From NCBI GenBank assembly GCA_964430305.1, contig CAYSEX010000005.1, positions 1 to 64,000 on the forward strand: a stretch of 64,000 nucleotides of DNA. Reading direction: 5' to 3'. Origin of the DNA: CAIZGX01 sp964430305 (GTDB lineage: Bacteria; Bacteroidota; Bacteroidia; Flavobacteriales_D; Sanyastnellaceae). Position 1 is the first letter of the stretch, and the number at the start of each line of letters is the position of its first letter. The notes under the pieces were generated by a model. The model was not told the origin of the DNA. It saw nothing but the letters and a program-made list of their open reading frames with translations, and searched no databases. A program made the translations under genes and the position numbers. Shown here piece after piece: positions 26,403 to 35,556 of the stretch.

Positions 26403-27029
26403 CTAAAAAGAAATTTGAAGAGGATTGCTTACAAAAGGTAAATTCAATAGACTATCTACAAGCAGAATATTTCCAAATGAATCAAAGACCACATATTTCA
26501 AGTATGCATTTCCGAAAGTTGCACAATCTATATGCAGAGGTTCATTTGCTGTGAAAGAAATATTTCCCAACAATTCACATTCGCAAATTTCATTCGTTTC
26601 TGGCGATGAAAAAGAAATTGAGCCTGTCAGAGCCGAACTGGTTACATTCAGATTTAACCAGGATTTAGCAAACATTTCATACCATTTAGAATTGACTGTA
26701 CTCAACTGCAATTCATCTGGATTAATGACAATCTCTCTTGAGTAGTAATTTTCTTTTTCTAATATTATTTTATAAGACAGTACTTGCTGATTCGGCCAAT
26801 ACAAATGAAAAGTACCGTTTGCATCTGAATAGCCTGTGGTCTCTTCAACATAAAAAGCATTCACTACTCCGTTGGATACTTCTTGTTTAAATAAGGTTGC
26901 TTTCACGCCATTGAGCGAACTCCCAAGAAAGGCATTTTCAACATGACCGCTCAGTTCAAACTGTGGACTTTTCTCTTTGCACGAGAATAAAATGATCGAG
27001 AAAATAAAAAGCCGCAATCTATTTACCAT
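26403..27029 (-). CDS. Predicted lipoprotein with carboxypeptidase-regulatory-like domain
   Basis: A 208-residue protein starting MVNRLRLFIFSIILFSCKEK, a lipoprotein signal with Cys after LFS. Residues 25-110 (LSGHVENAFLGSSLNGVKATLF, then GYSDANGTFHLYWP) look like a carboxypeptidase regulatory-like beta-sandwich. The second half contains an ECECELLG stretch I cannot assign. The ATG at 27029 overlaps the mltF end by 11 nt and is preferred to 27071, which would precede the signal with 14 extra residues. The function is unknown; it probably shares the mltF transcript. Confidence 0.6.
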   Translation of the reverse strand: MVNRLRLFIFSIILFSCKEKSPQFELSGHVENAFLGSSLNGVKATLFKQEVSNGVVNAFYVEETTGYSDANGTFHLYWPNQQVLSYKIILEKENYYSREIVINPDELQLSTVNSKWYEMFAKSWLNLNVTSSALTGSISFSSPETNEICECELLGNISFTANEPLHIDCATFGNAYLKYVVFDSFGNILLVDSLLNLPFVSNPLQISF

Positions 27030-28491
27030 TTGCTTTGTAATGTGTAAAGATTGCAATGACCTTATTCGCAAAATTCACCGGGCCCACTCCATTTAAATAT
27101 CCATTTCGCACACATGGCATGGTGTAATATTGTCGTTGTGTTTTCAGCAGCATTGCCTCAGCAACGTTCCCTTCCCACAACGTGTCAGATTTTCCAATCT
27201 GCTTTGCTATACACATTGCATCCAGTATATGTCCTGGGCCTGCGTTATAGCTTGCAAGCACAAACTTCAAACGCGTTTCTTTATTCTGAATCTTACCTGC
27301 AAAAATCTCATCTATATTTTTTATGAGCATTGCACCCGCTCTCACGTTATCCTCGGGACCGGACGTAGAGTCGCAACCGTACCTTTTTAGCGATGCGGGC
27401 ATTAGTTGCATGAGGCCGCGCGCACCTGCGTAGGATACTACATTGGGATTAAATCCTGACTCCACATAACTTAAAGCAGCCATTAAGCGCCAATCCCAAC
27501 CGGGTATAACACAATATTTCTTGTACAACGAATCATAAGGTGAGATTGCCCCCTTCGAAACAGGAGGCATTTTAAAATGCGTTGCGAAAGGCGAGTCAGC
27601 GGAATCTTCAAATTTCTCAAGATAATTGGCACGAAGTGACTCCAACAATTTCTGTGTTTTTGGGCGATTCAAAAACTCTTCGAGTTTAAATTGCAATTGA
27701 TATGCATTCGGTCTCAAGGCCCAAGCAATCTCTTCTTCTGGGCTGATTGGCACTTGCATATTCAAATTTGGATAATCTGTCTGAAGCATATTCGCCAAAC
27801 TTCTATCGGTTACTGTAGAGGGAATTGCTCCGAGTGACACTTGTTGAATTAATTCTTCAGATCCAATTTTTCCATTCACCTCAACGATTTGAATTGCTTG
27901 TCCACTCCTCTTTTTAATTCCATTCAACTGATGAAAGAAAGCTGAGTATCTATGAACATGGATTGGAATTCGATCAAGACTTAATGAGTCTTTCATTAAA
28001 ATGCCCTCCACAAGATTTTTATTTGATGTATCAACACGTTGAACCAATACTTGATCTGTGGTATAAAGTGTTGGCGAAAAAGCCAAGAAATTAGACCTTT
28101 CAGCTGTTTTGGTCAAATTACATCCAATTAAATCACCCTCTCCGCGGTACAACATAGCGAACATACTGTCCACATCATTTACCACCTTCACTTCCAATTC
28201 TACCTTTAAATAATTTGCAAATGCTTGAGCCAGCTCATAATCAAATCCAAGTTTCTGTTCTTGAATAGTATAATAAGTTGTAGAGGAATTCTCTGTTAGT
28301 ACAATCAGTTTTCCACGTTCTTTTATATCATCTAAATCAAATGAGATCAAGTTCGGCATTCCAGCATATGTTGCCTTATCCTCAACCACAGGTGAGTCAT
28401 GTTTCAATAAATAAAACATGGAGGCTACTAACAATAAAACAGATGCTGAAACACCCAAAACACGCCAAAACGAACGACGTATGTGTTTCAT
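27019..28491 (-). CDS. mltF: Membrane-bound lytic murein transglycosylase F
   Basis: Cleaves peptidoglycan glycan strands to 1,6-anhydro products at the outer membrane or periplasm. The 490-residue protein has an N-terminal membrane anchor (about 12-30), a periplasmic solute-binding-like domain (about 58-295, with GFDYELAQAFANYL and GDLIGCNLTKTAER) and a C-terminal SLT domain. The SLT part holds the catalytic Glu in LSYVESGFNP and the AGARGLMQLMP motif. It is 1 nt downstream of the secreted-protein gene and overlaps the following lipoprotein gene. Confidence 0.9.
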   Translation of the reverse strand: MKHIRRSFWRVLGVSASVLLLVASMFYLLKHDSPVVEDKATYAGMPNLISFDLDDIKERGKLIVLTENSSTTYYTIQEQKLGFDYELAQAFANYLKVELEVKVVNDVDSMFAMLYRGEGDLIGCNLTKTAERSNFLAFSPTLYTTDQVLVQRVDTSNKNLVEGILMKDSLSLDRIPIHVHRYSAFFHQLNGIKKRSGQAIQIVEVNGKIGSEELIQQVSLGAIPSTVTDRSLANMLQTDYPNLNMQVPISPEEEIAWALRPNAYQLQFKLEEFLNRPKTQKLLESLRANYLEKFEDSADSPFATHFKMPPVSKGAISPYDSLYKKYCVIPGWDWRLMAALSYVESGFNPNVVSYAGARGLMQLMPASLKRYGCDSTSGPEDNVRAGAMLIKNIDEIFAGKIQNKETRLKFVLASYNAGPGHILDAMCIAKQIGKSDTLWEGNVAEAMLLKTQRQYYTMPCVRNGYLNGVGPVNFANKVIAIFTHYKANGK

Positions 28492-28492
28492 T

Positions 28493-29287
28493 TTACTTTA
28501 TAGAAAAAGGAACCGACGAATTGTCAAAATTCAAAAAGTAATCACCTTTGGTTAATTTTGAATAGTTAACCTTATCTCCGTTGGCCGCCATCTTCACAAC
28601 TCCATACATATCTACAATCTCGTAGCTTGTTCGAACAGAAAAAGTAAATATCATTTCCTTCGCGTTACGTTCAAAAGTAACAACAGGCGCAGCTGATACA
28701 ATTTGTGCAGACTGGCTGCTTCTAATTGCACCGTCGAATGACTGCTGTGAAACCCGAAACTTATTCTCACCTGCAATCAATTTCGTTTTAAATGTATAGT
28801 TATTCATGTCATCCTTAGCCATGCCCAAACCATTCACCTCTCCTATTTTAACCCATTTATTCCATTTGTATTGCTCAATAAAAAAGTTAATTGCTACACG
28901 CTCGCCAATTGTTGTGAAAGAGATTAACCCCTGATCATCCACTTTTATTTGCTTACATTCAAAAGTTGATACGGGCAAAAGAACTGATGGGTTCGCCACG
29001 GTAGGTTCACAGTTGTCTTTATGTTTGATTACCACAACAACCGGCTGACCGAAGGTTAATGACAACGCAGAGAAATCAATTTCAAAAGTGGCCGCATTTA
29101 CCTCATCTGTTGTTACTATTCCGTTCACTGTAACTTCATAAGCACAGAAACCAAAACCTTCAGCAGCAACCGGATTACTTACATAGAGATTTTTATTTTG
29201 ATATGTACCTTCAACAACAAATTCAGCACAAAAAGCTGTTCCCATTTGCATAACAAGGACAAACAATAAAAGGGAGAATTTTTGCAT
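28493..29287 (-). CDS. Secreted protein of unknown function with short sorting-like tail
   Basis: A 264-residue exported protein (signal peptide about 1-20, MQKFSLLLFVLVMQMGTAFC). It is strand-rich with no catalytic motif I recognise. Its last 60 residues (ERNAKEMIFTF...YEIVDMYGVVKM...KLTKGDYFLNFD...FSIK) follow the strand pattern of a T9SS type A tail but lack the PNP motif, so the assignment is weak. It is first in a minus-strand run with mltF (1 nt gap). A TATATTTG box lies at plus 29320-29327. Confidence 0.6.
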   Translation of the reverse strand: MQKFSLLLFVLVMQMGTAFCAEFVVEGTYQNKNLYVSNPVAAEGFGFCAYEVTVNGIVTTDEVNAATFEIDFSALSLTFGQPVVVVIKHKDNCEPTVANPSVLLPVSTFECKQIKVDDQGLISFTTIGERVAINFFIEQYKWNKWVKIGEVNGLGMAKDDMNNYTFKTKLIAGENKFRVSQQSFDGAIRSSQSAQIVSAAPVVTFERNAKEMIFTFSVRTSYEIVDMYGVVKMAANGDKVNYSKLTKGDYFLNFDNSSVPFSIK

Positions 29288-29319
29288 AACTTCTTTGTAA
29301 TGAGATTTTTCGAATCAGA

Positions 29320-29327
29320 CAAATATA
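29320..29327 (-). promoter_or_regulatory. -7 promoter box upstream of the secreted protein-mltF run
   Basis: Minus-strand TATATTTG matches TAnnTTTG and lies 32 nt upstream of the ATG at 29287, in a 59 nt gap. No -33 TTTG was seen at standard spacing. Confidence 0.45.
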
Positions 29328-29346
29328 ACTTATTTAAGCATGTCTT

Positions 29347-29931
29347 TTATGCGTTCGTCTTGAATCTTAAAAAAACACATTGAAATTCATTCCAAAACTG
29401 CGTATACCCAGTCTCAAATCTTGACGCAAATTCAGGTAATTTTTTAGAGGCCACTTGAAGCCCATCACTTTTAGGAAGTCTCATGGCCATTTGTTTCAAA
29501 ACCTCTTGCGTTCCTTCTAAAGATTCATACGTTTCGAACCAATGGTATTTGGGCATTGCTTGATAATAGCCCAACAGCCTTTTAGACATTTTGTCTTGGT
29601 ATGGCTCTAGAAGTGAAAACCACTCATCCTGAAATTTTTTCAATTTGCCAATACCCAGAATGTCAAAATGCTTTGCACGAAAATGGTCGAGTAATATGTC
29701 AATAAATACTGGACTGTATAACCCAACCTCGCCGCGTATTTCAGCCCGAATCTGTTGAATAAATTGAAACGAATCTAAATTTGAGTCAATCCATCTATGC
29801 ATCAGAATACCAGCCCTTATCTCTGACTCGAAATTTTCAAAATCATTTCCTCTCACTCCGTCTCCAAGGAATTGTCCGATCATCATGTTATTATTCGGAA
29901 AAGACAATACTGCATGTGAGAGATGATTCAT
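29347..29931 (-). CDS. acpH: Acyl carrier protein phosphodiesterase (DUF479/AcpH)
   Basis: A 194-residue HD-like hydrolase of the AcpH family, which removes the 4'-phosphopantetheine arm from acyl carrier protein. The N-terminal MNHLSHAVLSF, MIGQFLGDGVRG and AGILMHRWIDSN motifs carry the family's His and Asp residues; LLDHFRAKHFD follows. The ATG at 29931 starts exactly at the conserved NHLSHA motif, so the longer reading from 29979 is rejected. It is divergent from glmM, 57 nt away. A one-mismatch box TTTCTTTG ends 4 nt before the ATG. Confidence 0.8.
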   Translation of the reverse strand: MNHLSHAVLSFPNNNMMIGQFLGDGVRGNDFENFESEIRAGILMHRWIDSNLDSFQFIQQIRAEIRGEVGLYSPVFIDILLDHFRAKHFDILGIGKLKKFQDEWFSLLEPYQDKMSKRLLGYYQAMPKYHWFETYESLEGTQEVLKQMAMRLPKSDGLQVASKKLPEFASRFETGYTQFWNEFQCVFLRFKTNA

Positions 29932-29963
29932 GTTACAAAGAAAAATAATTACTTGAGCTTCTC

Positions 29964-29971
29964 TATCTTTG
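29964..29971 (+). promoter_or_regulatory. -7 promoter box of glmM
   Basis: TATCTTTG, a perfect TAnnTTTG match, ends 17 nt before the glmM ATG in the divergent acpH-glmM gap. No -33 TTTG was found at standard spacing. Confidence 0.5.
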
Positions 29972-29988
29972 ACACTCAAATTTTTGAA

Positions 29989-31365
29989 ATGACTCTTATC
30001 AAATCCATTTCCGGTTTTCGAGGTACTATTGGCCCTAATCCCGGTGAAGACTTAACACCATTAGACGTTGTAAAATTTTCTGCTGCCTTCGGAAACTTCA
30101 TACAGAAAACGGCATCTAAAAAGAGAGTGAAATTAGTTGTAGGCCGCGATGCGCGAATTAGCGGTGAAATGATTCAACAATTGGTCATGAATACTCTTGT
30201 TGGAATGGGCGTTGAGATTATAGATGCCGGTCTCACAACAACACCTACAGTTGAGTGGGCGGTTCAACACACCCAGTCAAACGGAGGAATTATTCTCACC
30301 GCAAGCCATAATCCAAAGGAGTGGAATGCACTGAAGCTTTTAAATGCCAAAGGAGAATTCATCTCCGCTATTGAAGGACAGGAAGTATTAAAAAATGCGG
30401 AAAATGACTCGTTCATTTTTGCAAAAATTGACGAACTTGGTTCAATTACTGAACGAAATTTTTTGAGGGAACATCTTGCACATATCCTTGATTTAAAATT
30501 GGTAGACAAAGAAGCAATTCAAAAGAGAAATTTCAAAGTAGTGGTTGACGGAATCAATTCAAGTGGTGGAATTTATATTCCTGCTTTGCTTGATGCGTTG
30601 GGCATAGATCAAATAATCCCCATGAATTGCAAAGCCGACGGTCACTTTGCGCATAACCCCGAGCCCTTAAAAGAGCACCTCTCAGAAATTTGTAAACGAG
30701 TAATTGAAGAGAAGGCCGATTTGGGAATTGTTGTTGATCCAGATGTAGATAGACTTGCTTTTGTTTCTGAAGATGGAAGCCTTTTTGGAGAGGAGTACAC
30801 GTTGGTTGCAGTTGCAGATTACATTCTTTCAATTACCCCAGGAAGCACAGTATCTAATCTTTCAAGTAGCCGAGCACTTGCGGATATTTCAAAAAAATAC
30901 AACCAGCCTTACTTTGCATCTGCTGTTGGTGAAGTGAATGTAGTTGAACAAATGAAATTATGCAATGCAGTAATCGGAGGTGAGGGAAATGGTGGTATTA
31001 TTTACCCTGAGACCCATTACGGTCGAGATGCGCTTGTGGGCGTTGCCTTATTCTTAAGTCATCTTGCGAAAAACTTCACCAATATGACAACCTTAAGAGC
31101 CTCCCTACCTCATTATGAAATGGTGAAAGACAAAGTTCAACTCAATAAAACAATTGATGTAGATAAACTCTTAGTTGAGGTTGCTGAGGCTTTTTCTGCT
31201 GAACGTGTGAATACAATTGATGGCGTCAAAATTGACTTTGAAGAAGGGTGGGTTCATTTGAGGAAAAGTAATACCGAGCCAATAATTCGCATATATGCCG
31301 AAGCTGCGTCGCATGAAAAAGCTGCGCAATTCGTAGAACAAGTAAAAAAATATATTCAGTCATGA
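29989..31365 (+). CDS. glmM: Phosphoglucosamine mutase
   Basis: Interconverts glucosamine 6- and 1-phosphate for UDP-GlcNAc synthesis (alpha-D-phosphohexomutase superfamily). The phosphoserine is Ser106 in LTASHNPKEWN, the metal loop DPDVDRLAF, the sugar loop GGEGNGG and the phosphate loop RKSNTEPIIRIY. At 458 residues it is full length. The ATG at 29989 starts the conserved ISGFRGTIG region; the frame upstream to 29923 would only add a non-conserved leader. The iscS-like gene overlaps the stop (ATGA). Phosphoglucomutase/phosphomannomutase activity is an alternative. Confidence 0.88.
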   Translation: MTLIKSISGFRGTIGPNPGEDLTPLDVVKFSAAFGNFIQKTASKKRVKLVVGRDARISGEMIQQLVMNTLVGMGVEIIDAGLTTTPTVEWAVQHTQSNGGIILTASHNPKEWNALKLLNAKGEFISAIEGQEVLKNAENDSFIFAKIDELGSITERNFLREHLAHILDLKLVDKEAIQKRNFKVVVDGINSSGGIYIPALLDALGIDQIIPMNCKADGHFAHNPEPLKEHLSEICKRVIEEKADLGIVVDPDVDRLAFVSEDGSLFGEEYTLVAVADYILSITPGSTVSNLSSSRALADISKKYNQPYFASAVGEVNVVEQMKLCNAVIGGEGNGGIIYPETHYGRDALVGVALFLSHLAKNFTNMTTLRASLPHYEMVKDKVQLNKTIDVDKLLVEVAEAFSAERVNTIDGVKIDFEEGWVHLRKSNTEPIIRIYAEAASHEKAAQFVEQVKKYIQS

Positions 31366-32504
31366 ATGTTTATCTAGACAATGCCGCTACTACTCCCGTT
31401 GCTCCTGAGGTAACCGAGGTAATGTGCCAGTTTTTAAAGGAGAGTTTCGGCAATCCATCTTCCACACATAGTTTCGGAAGAAAGGTAAAGACTAAGATAG
31501 AGTCTGCAAGAAGAACCATAGCCCAAGCATTGAACTGTGAGCCCGGCGAGATTTATTTTACCAGTGGAGGAACTGAAGCAGATAATTTAGCTATGCACAT
31601 CGCCGTTCGCGACCTACAATGCAAACGCATCATTACTTCTGCGCTCGAGCACAGTGCAATTATAAAAACGGCTGAGTTATTAGCGAATGAGGGTAAAGTA
31701 GAATTGGTACTAGCTAAACTTGATGCATTTGGAACAATTGATTTGAATTGGTTGGAAAACGAACTTGCGAAACCAACAAAGACCTACGTTTCATTGATGC
31801 ACGGTAACAATGAAATTGCCAACCTTTTACCCATTCAAGCTGTGGCGGAAATATGTCAAAAGCACAACGCCATTTTTCATAGTGATACGGTGCAAACCAT
31901 GGGACATTACGCTTTCGACTTGAAAACATTGCCCATTCATTTCATAAACGCTGCTGCTCACAAATTTCATGGACCAAAAGGCGTTGGTTTTATTTTTATT
32001 CGAAAAGGGTTAATTGCCCAAGCCGATATTACCGGTGGAGGACAAGAACGTGGCATGCGTGGTGGAACCGAAAATACCGCTGGAATTATGGGTATGGCCA
32101 AAGCTGTGGAACTTGCATTTTCCGAAGTAGAAGAACACAAAGAATATATTGGCAATCTCAAACAGTATATGATTCAAGCCCTCAAAACAGCCATACCGAG
32201 CATAACGTTTAATGGAAAAAGTGAGGAGAAAGATAGCTTATACACGGTTTTGAGCTGCACCTTTCCACCTACAAATAATTCAGATATGTTTCTTTTTCTT
32301 CTCGACTTAGAGGGTATTGCCGCATCTGGAGGAAGTGCCTGTAGTAGCGGAGCAACGAAAGGAAGCCATGTTTTAGATGCCATTCAAGCATTGAAAAGCA
32401 AACAACCAGCAGTTCGATTTTCATTTTCAAGATATACTACCAAAGATGAAATTGACTACGCCGTTGAGAAAGCAAAAACAATTTATGAAACCGGAAAAAT
32501 TTAA
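31362..32504 (+). CDS. iscS: Cysteine desulfurase
   Basis: PLP enzyme transferring sulfur from cysteine for Fe-S clusters and thiolation. The 380 residues carry YLDNAATTP at the N-terminus, the PLP-Lys201 in AAAHKFHGPKG, the GGGQERGMRGGTEN motif and the active-site Cys327 in GGSACSSGATKGS, of the NifS/IscS class I type. No Fe-S scaffold genes lie nearby. Its ATG overlaps the glmM stop, indicating coupling. The 3' end overlaps the convergent repeat-protein gene by 4 nt. IscS versus another class I desulfurase cannot be settled here. Confidence 0.88.
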   Translation: MNVYLDNAATTPVAPEVTEVMCQFLKESFGNPSSTHSFGRKVKTKIESARRTIAQALNCEPGEIYFTSGGTEADNLAMHIAVRDLQCKRIITSALEHSAIIKTAELLANEGKVELVLAKLDAFGTIDLNWLENELAKPTKTYVSLMHGNNEIANLLPIQAVAEICQKHNAIFHSDTVQTMGHYAFDLKTLPIHFINAAAHKFHGPKGVGFIFIRKGLIAQADITGGGQERGMRGGTENTAGIMGMAKAVELAFSEVEEHKEYIGNLKQYMIQALKTAIPSITFNGKSEEKDSLYTVLSCTFPPTNNSDMFLFLLDLEGIAASGGSACSSGATKGSHVLDAIQALKSKQPAVRFSFSRYTTKDEIDYAVEKAKTIYETGKI

Positions 32505-33439
32505 TTGCAATTTGTTCCAAAGGTTTGCACGAACAACAGCACATCTTCAATGGTAACCGTACCGTCTTGATTCATATCACCGAAACAGGTTCCGATCAAA
32601 TCGCACGTTCCGTTATCAATGGTTGCCAATGGATTGTAGTTGTATCCCTGGGGATTCGTGCAGCCAGAATAAACACATGACCCATTGTCTTTTGTTGCGG
32701 CAGGATTGAAATTCGCGGCGGCAGGATAGGTACATCCCAAACATGCATAATCACAAGCATTTGAATTCACAGTGCATACATTACAATAATTGCAAGCCAG
32801 AGGATCCAAACACCCAGCAGGTAAAAGATTAAACTGGCAAGACCCATCATCAAATGTAGCGGCTGAATTGTAGTTGCTCGCGTTTGGATAAGTACATCCG
32901 TAACATGAGGCATATTCACAACTTCCATTATCTGTATTCGCTAACGGGTTGTAATTGCAGCTCAATGCATCTGTGCAACCCAAAATGGATACTGCACAAT
33001 CAAAAGTCCCAGAATAATTTCCAGCATTATTGAAACTTCCGCCTACTCGAACAAAATAAGTTTGCCCAGTTACCACTGGAAAAATAACATCACTTGCAAA
33101 AACTGGATTCACACAAGCATCATCATCTTCAGCCAAAAAAATCAGATTGGCGCATGAACCGGTATATACGTGAACACGTGAGTCAAAATTTGTATTGTTG
33201 TCGCACAAACCAATCTCTGCAGTTCCAACACCAAGAGATGTAAATACGTACCACAATTGTCCGTCAGTTCCTTCAAAACTCCCTGTATTTAATCCGTCGG
33301 AGGGCACACCTAATGTTGTTCCGCTTATGGATTGCCCACAAGTCAATGAGACGGCAGAGTTGCAATCTATGCCACCCGGTTGTGAAAAGACTACCAGCGA
33401 ACATAGTATGCAAATCAAAGCGAAAGCTATTCTGACCAT
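32501..33439 (-). CDS. Secreted Cys-rich repeat protein with dockerin-like end
   Basis: A 312-residue exported protein with a signal peptide (MVRIAFALICILCSLVVFSQ). A beta-sandwich domain (about 22-140, with SLTCGQSISGTT and FVRVGGSFNNAGNYSG) is followed by five or so repeats of the pattern GCT.P.A.NYNP.AT.DNGSC (about 150-285). A single EF-hand/dockerin-type loop (DMNQDGTVTIED) lies near the C-terminus. These repeats are widespread in marine Bacteroidota; their function is unknown. The ATG at 33439 is chosen because it begins the signal peptide. Confidence 0.7.
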   Translation of the reverse strand: MVRIAFALICILCSLVVFSQPGGIDCNSAVSLTCGQSISGTTLGVPSDGLNTGSFEGTDGQLWYVFTSLGVGTAEIGLCDNNTNFDSRVHVYTGSCANLIFLAEDDDACVNPVFASDVIFPVVTGQTYFVRVGGSFNNAGNYSGTFDCAVSILGCTDALSCNYNPLANTDNGSCEYASCYGCTYPNASNYNSAATFDDGSCQFNLLPAGCLDPLACNYCNVCTVNSNACDYACLGCTYPAAANFNPAATKDNGSCVYSGCTNPQGYNYNPLATIDNGTCDLIGTCFGDMNQDGTVTIEDVLLFVQTFGTNCN

Positions 33440-33456
33440 GAATTCAAAAGTAATGA

Positions 33457-33485
33457 AAAGAAAAAGGAGAAGCGAACCTCTCCTT
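33457..33485 (-). terminator. Rho-independent terminator of lpdA
   Basis: On the minus strand AAGGAGA pairs with TCTCCTT (plus 33464-33470 and 33479-33485; 8 nt loop), followed by a T-rich run (plus 33457-33465). It lies in the 69 nt gap between lpdA and the repeat-protein gene. Confidence 0.65.
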
Positions 33486-33508
33486 CTACTTTTTAACAAG
33501 TTCTAAGT

Positions 33509-34897
33509 TTACAAGTGAATGACCTCACCGTAGGCCGCTGCTGCTGCCTCCATGATAGCCTCACTCATGGTTGGATGCGGGTGAACCGTTTTTATTAACT
33601 CTTCGCCCGTGGTTTCCAATTTGCGCAAAGCCACACACTCCGCAATCATCTCAGTTACGTTCGCTCCAATCAAATGTGCACCCAACAATTCTCCATATTT
33701 TGCATCGAAAATTAACTTTACAAAACCGTCTTTATGACCAGCTGCACTTGCTTTTCCAGATGCGCTGAAAGGAAACTTACCAATTTTCAATTCGTAACCC
33801 GCTGCTTTCGCCGCCTTTTCTGTATATCCTACACTTGCAATTTCAGGAGAACAGTACGTGCATCCGGGGATATTATTGTAATCTAAAGCTGCCGGATGAT
33901 GACCTGCAATTTGTTCCACACAGATTATACCTTCGGCACTTGCCACGTGAGCCAAGGCTTGCCCTGGAACACAATCTCCAATGGCGTAATAACCTGGGAT
34001 GTTGGTTTGATAATGCTTATCTACCACAATTTTTCCTTTGTCAGTAACAATTCCAACTTCCTCCAATCCTATGTTCTCAATATTGGCCACAACACCCGCA
34101 GCGCTTAGAACAATATCTGCCTCTAAGATCTGCTCAGTTTCTCCAGACTTCACCTTTACTTTACAACCTTTTCCTGAGGTGTCTACAGAAGTCACTTCAG
34201 ATGAAGTCATAATTTCAATTCCAGAAGCTTTGAATGATTTGGCAAGTGCTTTTGACACGTCCTCGTCCTCTACTGGAACAATATTCTGAGCATATTCAAC
34301 AACTGTCACTTTTGTTCCCATGGCGTTGTAGAAGTATGCGAATTCAACTCCAATAGCACCAGACCCCACAATAACCATTGATTTGGGCTGTTCTGGAAGT
34401 GTCATCGCTTCTCTATATCCAATGATTTTCTTTCCATCTTGAGGCATGTTCGGAAGATTTCTTGACCTACCTCCCGTTGCTACTATAATGTGAGACGCCT
34501 GTATTTCTTGTGAAGTTCCATCGGCAGAAGTCACACTCACTTTTTTTCCAGGCATCACCTTTCCAGAACCCATAATTACATCAATCTTATTCTTCTTCAT
34601 GAGAAATTGAACACCTTTACTCATTCCTTCAGCAACTCCTCTACTGCGCTTAACCACTGCCGAAAAATCATGTTTCGCGCCTGTAACTTCAATTCCGTAT
34701 TCTTTTGCGTGATTGATGTATTCGAATACTGACGCACTTTTCAAAAGCGCCTTGGTTGGAATACAACCCCAGTTCAAGCAAATACCACCTAGTGATTCAC
34801 GTTCAATAACTGCTGTTTTCAATCCCAATTGGCTAGCGCGAATTGCAGTTACATAACCACCAGGACCGCTTCCAAGAACAATAACGTCGTAATTCAT
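33509..34897 (-). CDS. lpdA: Dihydrolipoyl dehydrogenase
   Basis: FAD-dependent E3 subunit that reoxidises lipoamide in 2-oxoacid dehydrogenase and glycine cleavage complexes. FAD motif GSGPGGYVTA (residues 9-18), redox disulfide Cys40-Cys45 in GGICLNWGCIPTK, NAD motif VGSGAIGVEFA, and the C-terminal HPHPTMSEA His-Glu pair are intact. 462 residues is typical. No E1/E2 genes adjoin it. It is divergent from adk; a TATCTTCG near-consensus box lies at plus 34915-34922, 17 nt from the start. Confidence 0.95.
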   Translation of the reverse strand: MNYDVIVLGSGPGGYVTAIRASQLGLKTAVIERESLGGICLNWGCIPTKALLKSASVFEYINHAKEYGIEVTGAKHDFSAVVKRSRGVAEGMSKGVQFLMKKNKIDVIMGSGKVMPGKKVSVTSADGTSQEIQASHIIVATGGRSRNLPNMPQDGKKIIGYREAMTLPEQPKSMVIVGSGAIGVEFAYFYNAMGTKVTVVEYAQNIVPVEDEDVSKALAKSFKASGIEIMTSSEVTSVDTSGKGCKVKVKSGETEQILEADIVLSAAGVVANIENIGLEEVGIVTDKGKIVVDKHYQTNIPGYYAIGDCVPGQALAHVASAEGIICVEQIAGHHPAALDYNNIPGCTYCSPEIASVGYTEKAAKAAGYELKIGKFPFSASGKASAAGHKDGFVKLIFDAKYGELLGAHLIGANVTEMIAECVALRKLETTGEELIKTVHPHPTMSEAIMEAAAAAYGEVIHL

Positions 34898-34953
34898 AAT
34901 TCAAAAAGTTTTGGCGAAGATAATTCAGAAGTGCGAAAACCGATGCAGTGTTG

Positions 34954-34961
34954 TACATTTG
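34954..34961 (+). promoter_or_regulatory. -7 promoter box of adk
   Basis: TACATTTG, a perfect TAnnTTTG match, ends 19 nt before the adk ATG at 34981 in the divergent lpdA-adk gap. Confidence 0.5.
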
Positions 34962-34980
34962 TGCACTCAAAACCAACCCT

Positions 34981-35556
34981 ATGATTAACCTTGTTTTGTT
35001 TGGACCTCCGGGGGCCGGAAAAGGAACACAGAGTGAACGACTTGTTGCGAAATATGAACTCGTGCATCTGAGCACTGGCGATATTTTTAGAAAAAACATG
35101 AAAAACGAGACTGCTTTGGGTCAATTAGCGAAAAGCTATATGGACAAAGGCAATTTGGTTCCAGACAGTGTAACTATTGATATGTTGAAGTCAGAGTTGG
35201 AGCAATATCCCGAAGCCAAGGGATTCATTTTCGATGGTTTTCCCAGAACTTCACCCCAAGCTGAAGCATTGGACACCATGCTGGCGGAGAAATCTCAAGG
35301 CATCACGTGCATGTTGGCGTTGGAAGTTGCTGAAGCCGAGTTAGAAAAAAGATTATTGGGTCGTGCCGCTACATCTGGACGCGCAGACGATGGCGATATT
35401 GAAATTGTACGAAATCGCATTGCGGTGTATAACAGAGAAACTGCACCTGTAGCTGACTTTTACAAAGCGCAAGGAAAGTTTATTTCCATTGAAGGAATTG
35501 GTGAAATAGATGAGATTTCGAATCGATTGTACGCCTCAATAGACGCACATTTATGA
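34981..35556 (+). CDS. adk: Adenylate kinase
   Basis: Converts ATP and AMP to two ADP. The P-loop GPPGAGKGTQ is at residues 8-17, FDGFPRT and the lid Arg region LLGRAATSGRADDGD follow. The lid is short and lacks the zinc Cys set, giving a 191-residue short-form enzyme as usual in Bacteroidota. The ATG at 34981 begins the family N-terminus MINLVLFG; the 34948 start would add an unrelated leader over the promoter box. obgE overlaps the stop by ATGA. Confidence 0.95.
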   Translation: MINLVLFGPPGAGKGTQSERLVAKYELVHLSTGDIFRKNMKNETALGQLAKSYMDKGNLVPDSVTIDMLKSELEQYPEAKGFIFDGFPRTSPQAEALDTMLAEKSQGITCMLALEVAEAELEKRLLGRAATSGRADDGDIEIVRNRIAVYNRETAPVADFYKAQGKFISIEGIGEIDEISNRLYASIDAHL

